From Porphyromonadaceae bacterium (lineage in GTDB: Bacteria; Bacteroidota; Bacteroidia; Bacteroidales; Paludibacteraceae): a stretch of DNA of 35,306 nt. This document shows positions 6,530 through 16,182 of this stretch, in pieces. The stretch lies in the NCBI GenBank assembly GCA_012523295.1, contig JAAYIT010000196.1, positions 1 through 35,306 on the forward strand. Direction: 5' to 3'. The translations under genes and the position numbers were made by a program. Below the pieces are notes generated by a model. The model was given only the letters and a program-made list of their open reading frames with translations, searched no databases and was not told the origin of the DNA. How positions within the stretch are numbered: position 1 is the first letter of the stretch; each line of letters opens with the position of its first letter.

Positions 6530-8689
6530 TTAATCTTCGTCTTTTTTCTGTGCTTCGTATTCTTTCAGCAATTTATCTTGCACATCTGACGGTACAAGTT
6601 CGTAGCTGGCAAAAGTCATGTTGAACGATCCTCTACCACCCGTTATTGAACTTAAAGAAGTAGAATAATTTGACATTTCTTTCAGCGGAACGCGTGCTTT
6701 CAGTTTTTCAAAACCTTTTTCACTTTCCATTCCCATTATCATACCTCTACGACTTTGCAAGTCACTCATTATATCTCCCATAAATTCAGCCGGAATAGAT
6801 ACCACAACATCATAAATCGGTTCTAAGATTTTTGGGCCGGCTTCTTTAAATGCCATACTAAACGCATTTCTACCTGCTAACATAAATGAAATCTCATTGG
6901 AGTCAACCGGGTGCATTTTTCCATCGTAAACAATAACGCGCACATCGCGTGCATACGAACCTGTAAGAGGTCCCTGCTCCATACGTTGCATAAGTCCTTT
7001 TTGTATCGCGGGTAAAAATCTGGAATCGATAGCTCCACCAACAATACTATTGATGAAAACTAATTTTCCACCCCACTCCAATGGAATTTCCTGCGTATCA
7101 CGAACACTGATTTTGTATTCTTGACCTCCGAAACGGAATACTTCGGGAATTGGCATTCCTTCAGTGTAAGGCTCTACAATCATGTGAACCTCACCAAACT
7201 GACCTGCTCCACCAGATTGTTTTTTGTGTCGATAATCCGCGCGAGCAGCTTTAGTAATGGTTTCACGATAAGGAATTTTTGGTTCGATAAATTCGATTTC
7301 GATCTTATCGTTATTTTCGATTCTCCATTTTAGCGTTTTTAAGTGGAACTCGCCTTGTCCGGAAACGATTGTTTGTTTTAATTCTTTTGAGACTTCAATT
7401 ACCCAAGTCGGATCTTCTTCCCTCATTCTTGAAAGAGCTTCGCTCATTTTCTCGGTATTGGATTCGGATACCGCGCGTATTGCACGTCTATAACGAGGAT
7501 TTGGGTATTTGATAAAATCAAATTTATTTTCAGAATCTTTTGAATTTAACGTATCGCCTGTTCGAACATCTTTCAATTTTACTGCAGCTCCAATGCTACC
7601 CGCGTTCAGAACTTCAGCTTTATTTCGGATTTGTCCTGCCACAATCTGAATCTGCGACAAGCGTTCTTTTGAATTTCGGTTTGCATTAACCAAGTCATCG
7701 CCCTCTGTCACTTTTCCTGACATTACTTTGAAATAAGAAACTTCTCCGATATGCGGTTCAACGGTAGTTTTGAAGAAAAACAAGCTGGTAGAACCACTTG
7801 ATTCCGGTTTCACTTCATCACCTTTCACATTAACCGGTGCAGGCATATCAGCCGGAGATGGTGCTACCATGCTTAAGAAATTCATTACGCGGTGCACACA
7901 CATATTTTTTTCTCCGGAAGCCACAAAAACCGGGAATATAGAACGTGAAAGCATACCTTTATGAATTCCTTCACGCATTTCTTCTTCGGTCAATGTGCCC
8001 TGGTCAAAGAATTTCTCCATCAAACCTTCGTCATTTTCAGCAGCAGCTTCTAATAAGATTTGGAAGTATTCATCAGCTTTGTCTTTTTCTTCAGCAGGAA
8101 TTTCAAGAACTTCCGGAGCAGTTGCGCCCGGTTTCCACTTGTACATTTTCTGCTTGAGGACATCAACAACCGCATCAAACGAAGTTCCGGAAGAAGTCGG
8201 GTACTGCACTACAGTGACTTTATTGCCGTACATTTCTTTGAGCCCGTTCAGTGTATTGTCGTAGTCGGCTTTTTCATGATCGAGCTGATTGATTAAAAAT
8301 AGTATCGGTTTGTTCAATTCTTCCGCATATCTGAATTGATTCATTGTGCCCACTTCTACTCCACTTGTCGCGTCAATCAGCATCAAGCCCATATCAGTAA
8401 CGTTCAAAGCCGAAATAACACCTCCAATAAAATCGTCAGAACCCGGACAATCGATGAAATTCATCATTTTGTCTTTCCATTCATAAGACAGTACACTTGA
8501 GAAAACCGAATATCCATACTCTTTCTCAACAGGAAAATAATCTGAAACCGTATTTTGATTTTCTACGGAACCTCTGCGTTTTATAACTCCACTCTCGAAA
8601 AGCATAGCTTCTGCAAGAGTGGTTTTCCCGGAGCCGGCACTACCCAGCAATGCAATGTTTTTAATTTCGCTTGTTTGATATACTTTCAT
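6530..8689 (-). CDS. EF-G paralog lacking canonical GTPase residues (EF-G2-type)
   Basis: A five-domain EF-G-like protein of 719 aa with a complete G domain, beta-barrel and domains III-V. The P-loop is intact (GSAGSGKT, residues 16-23). Two GTPase signatures are altered: switch I carries YGYSVFSS where EF-G has the RGIT motif, and G3 reads DCPGSDDF (80-87), so Ser84 replaces the catalytic His of DTPGHVDF. G4 is NQLD (134-137) instead of NKxD. This pattern fits the Bacteroides EF-G2, reported to promote translocation without GTP hydrolysis and to matter under carbon starvation and in gut colonisation. The gene is monocistronic with its own terminator; no other translation gene is near. A general ribosomal-protection role is a less likely alternative. 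Confidence 0.88.
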   Translation of the reverse strand: MKVYQTSEIKNIALLGSAGSGKTTLAEAMLFESGVIKRRGSVENQNTVSDYFPVEKEYGYSVFSSVLSYEWKDKMMNFIDCPGSDDFIGGVISALNVTDMGLMLIDATSGVEVGTMNQFRYAEELNKPILFLINQLDHEKADYDNTLNGLKEMYGNKVTVVQYPTSSGTSFDAVVDVLKQKMYKWKPGATAPEVLEIPAEEKDKADEYFQILLEAAAENDEGLMEKFFDQGTLTEEEMREGIHKGMLSRSIFPVFVASGEKNMCVHRVMNFLSMVAPSPADMPAPVNVKGDEVKPESSGSTSLFFFKTTVEPHIGEVSYFKVMSGKVTEGDDLVNANRNSKERLSQIQIVAGQIRNKAEVLNAGSIGAAVKLKDVRTGDTLNSKDSENKFDFIKYPNPRYRRAIRAVSESNTEKMSEALSRMREEDPTWVIEVSKELKQTIVSGQGEFHLKTLKWRIENNDKIEIEFIEPKIPYRETITKAARADYRHKKQSGGAGQFGEVHMIVEPYTEGMPIPEVFRFGGQEYKISVRDTQEIPLEWGGKLVFINSIVGGAIDSRFLPAIQKGLMQRMEQGPLTGSYARDVRVIVYDGKMHPVDSNEISFMLAGRNAFSMAFKEAGPKILEPIYDVVVSIPAEFMGDIMSDLQSRRGMIMGMESEKGFEKLKARVPLKEMSNYSTSLSSITGGRGSFNMTFASYELVPSDVQDKLLKEYEAQKKDED

Positions 8690-8923
8690 ATCTAATTAAT
8701 TTATAGTTAGTTACACTTTAATTTAATATAGTTCTACCTTAAAAAAATAAGATACGCAATTTACAAAATTTTAACCACATTGTCACCGTTTTTTATATGT
8801 TATAAAACATGTTTTAGAGCACACGCATTAACAATAATAAACAAATAAAGCGTCTTACACTAAAATGAAAAAGACATTTATAGCCAAGAAACGCTTTATG
8901 AAATTATTTCTGAAAATATCTGA

Positions 8924-11329
8924 TTATTTATTTCGTCTTTTTTCTAAATACCTATGGTATCTATCACGTATTTTCTCATCAAACGTGATTTTCGGCAATT
9001 TGTACACCCGAGTTTTTTCCGCACCGTAACCGTAACCATAGCCGTATCCTGATGACGTTGAAGAAGTTCCGTTTAGAACCACACCCATCCCATTAAGCCG
9101 CTTATCTTCATACACTTCGTTGATCAGAGCCACAGCGTCTCTTGGCGTGTAATTCTGACGAGCCACGTAAACGGCATTATCTGCAATTCGATTCAACAGG
9201 TAAGTATCTGAAACCATTCCAATAGGAGCCGTATCTAAAACAACATAATCATAATTTTCTTTTGCATACTTAATCAATTCATCCAATCTTGGACTCATGA
9301 TTAATTCAGATGGATTAGGCGGAACGGGACCTCCGGGAATAACATCCAAATAGGGATGATATCCTGATGAAACTATTATATCTTGAGGAGTCAAACTACT
9401 GTCTGACAAATAAATAGTCACCCCTTTCTCTTGTGGGATTTGTAAATATTTAGCAAGCATCGGACTCCGGATATCCAATCCTATCACCAATACTTTCCTT
9501 TTCATCAAAGCGAGTGACATGGCAAGGTTTATAGAAACAAATGACTTTCCTTCACCCGAAAAACTTGATGTAACAAGAATCACAGGTGATTCTTTCACTT
9601 TACTTAAAAACTTCAAGTTCGTACGCAACAGGCGAAACATTTCTACTATCGGTGTAGTCTTTCCCTCACTAACTACTACAGTGACACCCTCACGACTCGT
9701 TCCGATACTTCCCAAGTAAGGGGCTTTTACTAATTTTTGAAATTCTTTGGGATCTTCTATCTTATTGTTTATCAAATCTTTCAAATAGATATAAATAAAC
9801 GGCACTAACAATCCGAGTATCAATGCCACTAAATAGATAATCCTTTTTTTCGGCGCTACCGGATCAATGGAAGCATATGCCCTGTCGATTGTTCGCGCGG
9901 CAGGCGCTGTAGTTGCTAAGCTCAAAGCAGTTTCTTCACGCTTCTGAGATAAAAACAAGTATAGATTTTGCTTGATTTCTTGCTGCCTTTTAATTTCTAA
10001 GAATTGACGCTCTTGTGTAGGGACTCTTTTGATTTTAGAGCTGAATTGCGAACCTTGACGCAGGACGTCATTCCGTGCAATTTGAATTCCCGATTTTACA
10101 TTTGCCACGCTTGCAAGGACGTTCGACTTTAAGGCAGATATTTGTTGATCCGATTGAATTAAAGCCGGGTTTTTTTCATTCGCTGTTTGAGATAATTTCA
10201 TTCGATCCAATACAGCGAGATTATACTCTTGGATAGATCTTGATAAAGATGGATCATCTGTCACAACATTGGCAGGAATAAGCGCATTCGGATCACGGTT
10301 ATTTTTAATGTGGTTTTCAACCGCGTCAATCATATTGAGCTTTGTTTCCAGTTCTGTCAACTGTTTTTCATAAGCACTGGCAGTCTGGAGATACAGTTCA
10401 GCCTCAGAAGAGAGATCGGTTAGCTGATTTGAACGCTTGTAATTTTCTACGTCAGACTCCACCTCAAACAATTCTTGTGTGATGATACCCAGCCTGTCAT
10501 GGATAAAATTTGCCGTATTGGTAGCAATGATATTTTTATCTATAATCGCATCAAGATTGTACAATTCGACTATTTTATTAAGAAAATCTTCCGCTTTTTT
10601 TACGTTTGACTCTACGATAGAAATTTTAATTACGTTGGATTGCTTGTTTACGGTAGTCACATTCATCTTCTTACCGTAACTCTCTATCAGATTATTTATC
10701 GGGTGAATTACAATTTTATACTTTATCCCATTTTTTGGAAGCGCGGTTGCAGAAAATTTGAAAATTCCTGCAGGTGTGGTAAAACTCTCTTGAATGTTCG
10801 TCAGTTTATACTTCTCTTTGAATCTGTTTTTTGCTTTAACTTCAACCTTGTACTGTCCCGAACTTTCTTTGACAAAAATTTCAATTCTATAATCTAAATT
10901 TTGAATAAAATCCTTCTGAAGATTAAGTTTGAATGGCATGTCGCGGTATTTCTGATCATATCTCAGTCCATTTTTTTCATAATATTCAACCTGCAGATTC
11001 AACGAATCGATTGCTTGATGAATGATTTTTTTGGAACTGATTACCTGAATTTCATCTTCTACTTCTTTGGAAACTCCGTTGAAACCGAGTGATTGCATCA
11101 TAGCCATTGTGGAATGATTTGAATTCGATTTGTCGTTTCTCAATAAAATAACAGTCTGAATCTGATATTCGATTTTGGTACTTTTAATATAAACAAATGC
11201 AAGAATAAACGCAATGATAACCGCCAGAACAAACCAATACCACTTTTTCAAATACTTTAACATCAACTCCCGCAGATTAATAACATCGTTGTTGTTCCCG
11301 TTCAAATTTGATTTTATATTATTATCCAT
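8924..11329 (-). CDS. Polysaccharide chain-length regulator / BY-type tyrosine kinase (Wzc-like)
   Basis: An 801-aa inner-membrane protein that couples capsule or exopolysaccharide polymerisation to export. The N-terminal Wzz domain has a membrane segment at about 30-48. A long periplasmic coiled-coil follows (about 270-480) and a second membrane segment near 510-530. The cytoplasmic BY-kinase has Walker A (SSFSGEGKS), Walker A' (VLVIGLDIRSP) and Walker B (YVVLDTAPI). The tail is rich in Tyr (GYGYGYGYG, then YKLP, YHRYLEK), the expected autophosphorylation cluster. Walker A' has one Asp fewer than the DxDxR form of E. coli Wzc, which is common in this phylum. It is the second gene of a two-gene operon with the Wza-like gene, 27 bases apart. 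Confidence 0.92.
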   Translation of the reverse strand: MDNNIKSNLNGNNNDVINLRELMLKYLKKWYWFVLAVIIAFILAFVYIKSTKIEYQIQTVILLRNDKSNSNHSTMAMMQSLGFNGVSKEVEDEIQVISSKKIIHQAIDSLNLQVEYYEKNGLRYDQKYRDMPFKLNLQKDFIQNLDYRIEIFVKESSGQYKVEVKAKNRFKEKYKLTNIQESFTTPAGIFKFSATALPKNGIKYKIVIHPINNLIESYGKKMNVTTVNKQSNVIKISIVESNVKKAEDFLNKIVELYNLDAIIDKNIIATNTANFIHDRLGIITQELFEVESDVENYKRSNQLTDLSSEAELYLQTASAYEKQLTELETKLNMIDAVENHIKNNRDPNALIPANVVTDDPSLSRSIQEYNLAVLDRMKLSQTANEKNPALIQSDQQISALKSNVLASVANVKSGIQIARNDVLRQGSQFSSKIKRVPTQERQFLEIKRQQEIKQNLYLFLSQKREETALSLATTAPAARTIDRAYASIDPVAPKKRIIYLVALILGLLVPFIYIYLKDLINNKIEDPKEFQKLVKAPYLGSIGTSREGVTVVVSEGKTTPIVEMFRLLRTNLKFLSKVKESPVILVTSSFSGEGKSFVSINLAMSLALMKRKVLVIGLDIRSPMLAKYLQIPQEKGVTIYLSDSSLTPQDIIVSSGYHPYLDVIPGGPVPPNPSELIMSPRLDELIKYAKENYDYVVLDTAPIGMVSDTYLLNRIADNAVYVARQNYTPRDAVALINEVYEDKRLNGMGVVLNGTSSTSSGYGYGYGYGAEKTRVYKLPKITFDEKIRDRYHRYLEKRRNK

Positions 11330-11356
11330 TGTAATTCCAAACCTATTTTTTTTGAG

Positions 11357-12166
11357 TTAATTATTAGTCTGATTTGATTTTGAAATCGAATAAGTTAATG
11401 TAACTAATGTTGCTAATGTAGAAATTGATGAGAGAAACAGGGGTATATTTTGTGAAGAAATCGATCTTGCCGTATTCGGTTCAACGTAAATCACATCATT
11501 TTGCTGAACGTAATAATAGGGTGAATTAAAAACCTCAGCTTCGTTCAGATTGATTCGGGCAAATGACAATTTACCATTGTGTTCACGTGTAATCAGCACA
11601 TTTTCTCTTTTCCCGTATGGCGTCAAATCTCCGGCCAAACCTAAGGCATCCAAAATAGTTGTACGTTCATTGTTTATCGGGTATTGCCCCGGCTTAGCCA
11701 CTTCACCCAAAACAGTAACATTAAAATTGAGATATTTGAGATTTACTATCGGATTTTGCACATATTCTCCCAAACGCTGAGTAAGCATTTTTATCGTTTC
11801 AGCACGTGTGAATCCGGCAATTTTTAATTTCCCAAGCAGCGGGAACGCAATTGTACCATCCACATCGACTGTATAGTGTTGTAATGTTTGATTACCGTAA
11901 AACTGATCAGAACCGGGAGCTAAGTAGGCGACTACGGGGAGGTTGAACGCAGCGATAGACTTTGGGTCGGTACCCGAAACGGTGATTATAAGCATATCGC
12001 CGGGCTTAATGGTAGCTTCATACCAAAAGTTTGATTTTTGGTTAATCGAATCAGCGGCAGCTTCATTAACTGTATTGAAATAACTGAGTTTTTTTTGAGA
12101 TGTACATCCGCCTACAAGTATCAATAAAACAGCGAAAGTAATGACAACTGAATAAAATTTCTTCAT
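11357..12166 (-). CDS. Outer-membrane polysaccharide export lipoprotein (Wza-like)
   Basis: A 269-aa lipoprotein with lipobox LVGGC (Cys21). Residues about 50-140 form the polysaccharide export domain (IKPGDMLIITVSG and VDVDGTIAFPLLGKL). An SLBB domain follows at about 150-200 (VLGEVAKPGQYPI, ILDALGLAGDL), and a C-terminal hydrophobic segment (about 238-262) anchors or spans the outer membrane. It forms the export channel that works with Wzc across the periplasm. It is the first gene of the wza-wzc operon and has a full promoter upstream. No glycosyltransferase, flippase or polymerase gene lies nearby, so the polysaccharide must be made from another locus. Confidence 0.92.
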   Translation of the reverse strand: MKKFYSVVITFAVLLILVGGCTSQKKLSYFNTVNEAAADSINQKSNFWYEATIKPGDMLIITVSGTDPKSIAAFNLPVVAYLAPGSDQFYGNQTLQHYTVDVDGTIAFPLLGKLKIAGFTRAETIKMLTQRLGEYVQNPIVNLKYLNFNVTVLGEVAKPGQYPINNERTTILDALGLAGDLTPYGKRENVLITREHNGKLSFARINLNEAEVFNSPYYYVQQNDVIYVEPNTARSISSQNIPLFLSSISTLATLVTLTYSISKSNQTNN

Positions 12167-12265
12167 AAGGAATTTAGATTAGTGAAAAAATTGCTTTATC
12201 AAACAAGTAGAGTATCAAAATACCGCTGAAAATTTAAACAATTTTAATGGATTTCTATATTTTGA

Positions 12266-12297
12266 CAAAATTACTTAAAACCTCATTATCTAACAAA
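12266..12297 (-). promoter_or_regulatory. Promoter of the wza-wzc operon
   Basis: On the minus strand, TTTG (12294-12297) and TAATTTTG (12266-12273) are separated by exactly 20 bases, a full Bacteroidota -33/-7 pair. The implied leader before the wza ATG is about 95 bases. Confidence 0.7.
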
Positions 12298-12460
12298 TTT
12301 GAAGGATACTATTTTGCCTTTTGATGTCGCTTAGAATTAACCAACCTGTCATTAGGCGAAAATAGTTCCAACTTACAATTCAATAAACAACGCAATATGT
12401 TACAATAAATTATATCAACAGCCCGTTTTCAATAAAGTAGTACAAGTAATACAGAAAATT

Positions 12461-13819
12461 ATGGATATTAAAACTTACATCAAAGAAAATCAACCTCGTT
12501 TTTTTGAAGAATTATTCAGTCTGATACGGATTCCAAGTGTGAGCTCACATTCACACAGGAAAGCCGAAATCCAGCAATGCGCCGAGCTTTGGAAAAAACT
12601 TTTGCTTCAAGCCGGTGTAGATACTGCTGAAATTTTGCCTACAAAAGGAAATCCGGTAGTTTTTGCAACAAAAATTATCGACCCAAAGCTACCCACGGTA
12701 ATGGTTTACGGACATTATGATGTAATGCCTGCCGAACCGCTTGAACTTTGGGATTCACCACCGTTTGAGCCGGAAATTCGAGACGGAAAAGTATTTGCGC
12801 GCGGCGCTGACGACGACAAAGGGCAGTCTTTTCTACACGCCAAAGCGTTCGAATATCTCATTCGGACAAATCAGCTGAAATGCAACGTAAAATTTATTTT
12901 AGAAGGTGAAGAAGAAATCGGGTCACCCAGCTTAGAGGATTTTTGCAGAAAAAATAAAAAAATGCTTAAGTGTGACACAATTTTGGTTTCGGACACCAGC
13001 ATGCTTGCCGCTGACAAGCCAAGTATCACCACCGGGCTGCGCGGATTAGGTTATTGGGAAATCGAAGTTACTGCCGCAAACCGAGATCTCCATTCCGGGA
13101 TTTTTGGAGGTGCCGTAGCAAATCCGATTATGGAATTATCCAAAATCTTAGGTCAACTTATAGATAAGGATGGGAAAATAACCATCCCGAAATTCTACAA
13201 AGATGTAGAAAATGTATCTAAAAAAGAGCGTGATTTATTTGCTCAAATTCCGCTTGATGAAGAAGAATACAAAAAAGATCTGGGGATAAAGCATGTGTTC
13301 GGTGAGAAGGGATACTCTACGATTGAGCGCACAGGAATCCGACCGACATTGGACATTTGTGGTATTTGGGGCGGATATACAGGCGAAGGCAGCAAGACTG
13401 TACTCCCATCAAAAGCATATGCCAAGCTCTCTACCCGACTTGTTCCAAATCAGAAATTTAACAAAATAGCGCCTTTGGTTGAAAAACATTTGAAAAAAAT
13501 TGCTCCAAAACACATAGACATCAAAATCACACGCCTGCATGGTGCCGAAAGTTATGTGTGTCCGATTGATTCGAAAGCATATCAAGCAGCTGAAAAGGCG
13601 TATGAAAAGGCTTTTGGCAAAAAGCCCCTTCCCGTACGCAGAGGAGGAAGCATCGGAGTTATTCCTGTTTTTGAGAAGGTGCTCGGAATAAAACCTATCC
13701 TAATGGGCTTCGGCTTGGAGTCAAATGCAATCCATTCTCCGAATGAAAGTTTCCGGATTGATCTCTACGAAAAAGGGATTGAAACGATAGTAGAGTTTTA
13801 TCATCAATACTCAAAATAA
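12461..13819 (+). CDS. M20 family metallopeptidase (dipeptidase)
   Basis: A 452-aa cytoplasmic di-zinc peptidase of the M20 dipeptidase group. The metal-binding set is complete: YGHYDV (first His, about residue 87), RGADDDKG with the bridging Asp (about 119), EGEEEIGS with the catalytic Glu pair (about 150), DTSM (about 178) and the C-terminal HSPNE His. RDLHSG (about 211) begins the lid or dimerisation domain. Length and motif order match peptidases acting on dipeptides; the exact substrate is not readable. It is monocistronic in a 294-base gap on the left, divergent from wza. No clear promoter is visible for it. Confidence 0.92.
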   Translation: MDIKTYIKENQPRFFEELFSLIRIPSVSSHSHRKAEIQQCAELWKKLLLQAGVDTAEILPTKGNPVVFATKIIDPKLPTVMVYGHYDVMPAEPLELWDSPPFEPEIRDGKVFARGADDDKGQSFLHAKAFEYLIRTNQLKCNVKFILEGEEEIGSPSLEDFCRKNKKMLKCDTILVSDTSMLAADKPSITTGLRGLGYWEIEVTAANRDLHSGIFGGAVANPIMELSKILGQLIDKDGKITIPKFYKDVENVSKKERDLFAQIPLDEEEYKKDLGIKHVFGEKGYSTIERTGIRPTLDICGIWGGYTGEGSKTVLPSKAYAKLSTRLVPNQKFNKIAPLVEKHLKKIAPKHIDIKITRLHGAESYVCPIDSKAYQAAEKAYEKAFGKKPLPVRRGGSIGVIPVFEKVLGIKPILMGFGLESNAIHSPNESFRIDLYEKGIETIVEFYHQYSK

Positions 13820-13899
13820 CTTCAAATCATTGAATATCATTAGCATGTAACCATTTTGTAAGGAATTTGTAATTATTTTAGTTTTTTTGTTCTTTTTTG

Positions 13900-13931
13900 T
13901 TTGGAATTTTGAAAAGAATGCAGTAAGTTTA
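13900..13931 (+). promoter_or_regulatory. Promoter of the small HTH gene
   Basis: TTTG (13900-13903), 20 bases, then TAAGTTTA (13924-13931), one base from TAnnTTTG. The leader to the ATG at 13981 is about 45 bases. Confidence 0.55.
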
Positions 13932-13980
13932 TATCGTTAAATTAGGCTTAAATTTATTAACCATATTAATTTTATTTGTT

Positions 13981-14232
13981 ATGACAAAAACAATAACATT
14001 CAACGAGTTACGCAGAATAAAAGATGCACTGCCAAATGGGAGTATGGCCAAGATTGCTGACGAACTTGGTCTGGAAAAACAAACAGTTAGAAATTATTTT
14101 GGCGGTTCTGATTACAGAGAAGGTAAAAGTGTAGGAATACACATAGAACCGGGACCCGATGGTGGAATTGTTCAATTAGACAATACCACTATTTTGGAAG
14201 TAGCTCAAAGAATTTTAGATGAAGGAAAGTAG
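13981..14232 (+). CDS. Small HTH DNA-binding protein
   Basis: An 83-aa protein with a helix-turn-helix in the first half (FNELRRIKDALPNGSMAKIADELGLEKQTVRNYF, residues 8-41). A short beta-like segment follows (GIHIEPGPDGGIVQLDNTTILEVAQRIL). This architecture recurs in Bacteroidota as a small DNA-binding protein of unknown target. It stands alone between the M20 gene and the convergent trxB gene, has its own promoter and is followed by a terminator. Its abundance or role (regulator or nucleoid-associated protein) cannot be told from sequence. Confidence 0.8.
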   Translation: MTKTITFNELRRIKDALPNGSMAKIADELGLEKQTVRNYFGGSDYREGKSVGIHIEPGPDGGIVQLDNTTILEVAQRILDEGK

Positions 14233-14354
14233 TTTTACGGGTTTGAGTATTTTGTTTGGCGTTCGGAGTATTATGAATAAAAATGTGAACATTGCTCAAA
14301 TTTAAAATTACAAGTTCGATTAACAAAAAATCTTTATTAAAAATGAGTTAAAAC

Positions 14355-14384
14355 AAAAAAGCAGCAATAATTTGTTGCTTTTTT
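14355..14384 (+). terminator. Terminator of the small HTH gene
   Basis: AAAAAAGCAGCAA (14355-14367) pairs with TTGTTGCTTTTTT (14372-14384) with one wobble; the right arm ends in the U-run. Confidence 0.8.
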
Positions 14385-14409
14385 GCATCTACAGGTTATC
14401 CTATAAAAA

Positions 14410-14441
14410 AAACAGAAACATGCCACGACATGTCTCTGTTT
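14410..14441 (-). terminator. Terminator of trxB
   Basis: AAACAGAAACATG (14410-14422) pairs with CATGTCTCTGTTT (14429-14441) with one mismatch around 6 bases. The A-run at 14405-14412 is the U-tail on the minus strand. Confidence 0.8.
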
Positions 14442-14469
14442 TACATTTTTTCCAAAGTCCGGAAGTATC

Positions 14470-15411
14470 CTACAGCCCTTTCTCAGTCAGGTATCTCTCA
14501 GCTTCCATCGCTGCCATGCAACCTGTTGCCGCCGCGGTAACAGCCTGCCGGTAATGCGGATCGGCTACGTCACCCGATGCAAAAACACCCGGAATGGATG
14601 TGCGCGGTGTACCCGGTACAACTTTAATATATCCGACCTCATCTGTTTCAAGATAAGGTTTGAAAATTTCAGAATTAGGGGTATGACCAATAGCCAAAAA
14701 GAATCCTTCGATTTCAATATGTACTTTTTCTTCGTCCGGCTGACCTCTTCTTTTGATTAAATTCGCGCCTTGAACCACATTATCCCCTGTCAGTCCTTCG
14801 GTTTCGTGCTCGAATAAAACTTCAATTTTATCATTTGCAAAAACACGCTCCTGCATAATTTTGGATGCGCGCATATGATCTTTACGGATAATCAGATAAA
14901 CTTTCTCCGCGATATTGGATAGATAAAGCGCTTCTTCAGCAGCTGTATCGCCACCACCTACTACTGCTACTTTTCTGTTTCTGTAGAAAAACCCATCGCA
15001 AGTAGCACAGGCAGAAACACCGGAACCTGAGTATTTTTGCTCATCAGGGATTCCAAGATATTTTGCGGTAGCGCCGGTTGAAATAATCACTGTTTCAGCT
15101 TCAATAACTTTCTCATTATCAATGGTAATTTTATACGGTGAAGACGATAAATCAGCCGCGGTTGCCATACCGAAACGAACATCAGTCCCAAATCTTTCAG
15201 CTTGTTTTTTTAAGTCTTCCATCATTTCAGGTCCGGTAATTCCTGACGGATAACCGGGAAAGTTCTCAACATCCGTAGTTGTAGTCAACTGTCCACCGGG
15301 TTGGAGTCCTTCATAAAGTACAGGAGATAAATTAGCTCTTGAAGCATAAATTGCGGCAGTGTAACCTGCAGGCCCTGATCCAATAATCAGGCATCTAACT
15401 TTTTCGTTCAT
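14470..15411 (-). CDS. trxB: Thioredoxin-disulfide reductase
   Basis: TrxB passes electrons from NADPH through FAD to thioredoxin. The 313-aa protein has the FAD site GSGPAGYTAAIYASR (residues 11-25). The redox-active pair is CATCDGFF, near residue 137. The NADPH fold is VVGGGDTAAEEAL, near 152, and a second FAD motif is GVFASGDVAD near the C-terminus. All key residues are present and the length is typical of low-molecular-weight TrxB. The gene lies just downstream of lolA on the same strand, but a terminator between them suggests independent transcription. Confidence 0.96.
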   Translation of the reverse strand: MNEKVRCLIIGSGPAGYTAAIYASRANLSPVLYEGLQPGGQLTTTTDVENFPGYPSGITGPEMMEDLKKQAERFGTDVRFGMATAADLSSSPYKITIDNEKVIEAETVIISTGATAKYLGIPDEQKYSGSGVSACATCDGFFYRNRKVAVVGGGDTAAEEALYLSNIAEKVYLIIRKDHMRASKIMQERVFANDKIEVLFEHETEGLTGDNVVQGANLIKRRGQPDEEKVHIEIEGFFLAIGHTPNSEIFKPYLETDEVGYIKVVPGTPRTSIPGVFASGDVADPHYRQAVTAAATGCMAAMEAERYLTEKGL

Positions 15412-15488
15412 ATCTTTAATTTACTGTTTTAATTATCTGTGTTTTAAGGCGAACAATATGATTCTCCTCTTAATGTTGAAAAAAAAAA

Positions 15489-15518
15489 GCATTGTTCCCG
15501 ATTTCTCAGAAACAATGC
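15489..15518 (-). terminator. Terminator of lolA
   Basis: GCATTGTT (15489-15496) pairs with AACAATGC (15511-15518). A run of ten As just left of the stem (15479-15488) becomes the U-tail on the minus strand. It separates lolA from trxB. Confidence 0.75.
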
Positions 15519-15540
15519 ACAAAATTACTATTTTTTTAGC

Positions 15541-16182
15541 TTATCTCAAATCATTTATTTCGATATCTTTATAAACAGAAGCATTAAAGACAAATGAGTT
15601 GTTGTCAGTTTTTACCCCTTTTTGGAATTTGGTAAGCGCCAATGTACTGATCATTCCTTTTTTATCTACGAGTTGGATAGTTTGCGGAAAATAAGTTGAC
15701 TTATTTATCACAACTTGTATTTTGCTGATATCTGAGGATTTGTCTTTTGGGGTTAACTCTACCGCATATGCATTTTTCGCGTTGCTGCCTTTGAAATACC
15801 TGACAGTCGATTTCGAGCTGTACGCCTGAAGCAAAGCCAATGGATTTGTCTGCGCCAGCTCCTTTTCGGTCGGATTGGTGATCGAAACTTCATTTATTTC
15901 CGGCATATACGCCCATTGTGTTTTACCATCAAAATAAACTTGTATTTCATTGGAGCTGAATGTGAATTTTTCACCTTTCATCAAGAAAGTTCCTCCCATT
16001 TTATGAAGATTTGTCGAGTTAGGCTCTTTTACCACTAAACCAAAATTTGTTTGGATCGAATTGCTTTTAAGCATATTTATCATGTTGTTCATTACACTTG
16101 TGGCTGACTTCAACTGTGCCGATGCGCCTGCGGAAAACATCAGGGCAATCACGAATGTGCTTATGTATAACTTTGTTTTCAT
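15541..16182 (-). CDS. lolA: LolA-like outer-membrane lipoprotein carrier
   Basis: A 213-aa periplasmic carrier that would move lipoproteins from the inner-membrane LolCDE complex to the outer membrane. Residues 1-22 are a signal peptide ending ASA-Q. The mature part has the half-barrel pattern of LolA: alternating beta strands with GGTFLMKGEKFTF, QVYFDGKTQWAYMPEINEVSI and a C-terminal ALTKFQKGV segment. The ATG at 16182 belongs to a tandem array: the 18 bases before it are identical to those before the peptide-unit copy just upstream, so its 5' leader derives from, or gave rise to, that repeat. Expression may thus be coupled to translation of the small upstream frames. Confidence 0.87.
   Translation of the reverse strand: MKTKLYISTFVIALMFSAGASAQLKSATSVMNNMINMLKSNSIQTNFGLVVKEPNSTNLHKMGGTFLMKGEKFTFSSNEIQVYFDGKTQWAYMPEINEVSITNPTEKELAQTNPLALLQAYSSKSTVRYFKGSNAKNAYAVELTPKDKSSDISKIQVVINKSTYFPQTIQLVDKKGMISTLALTKFQKGVKTDNNSFVFNASVYKDIEINDLR

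Noticed and set aside
8845-8899. Terminator of wzc
   Set aside because: The ATAAAGCGT/ACGCTTTAT arms are 37 bases apart with only a short inner stem and no U-run; not convincing.
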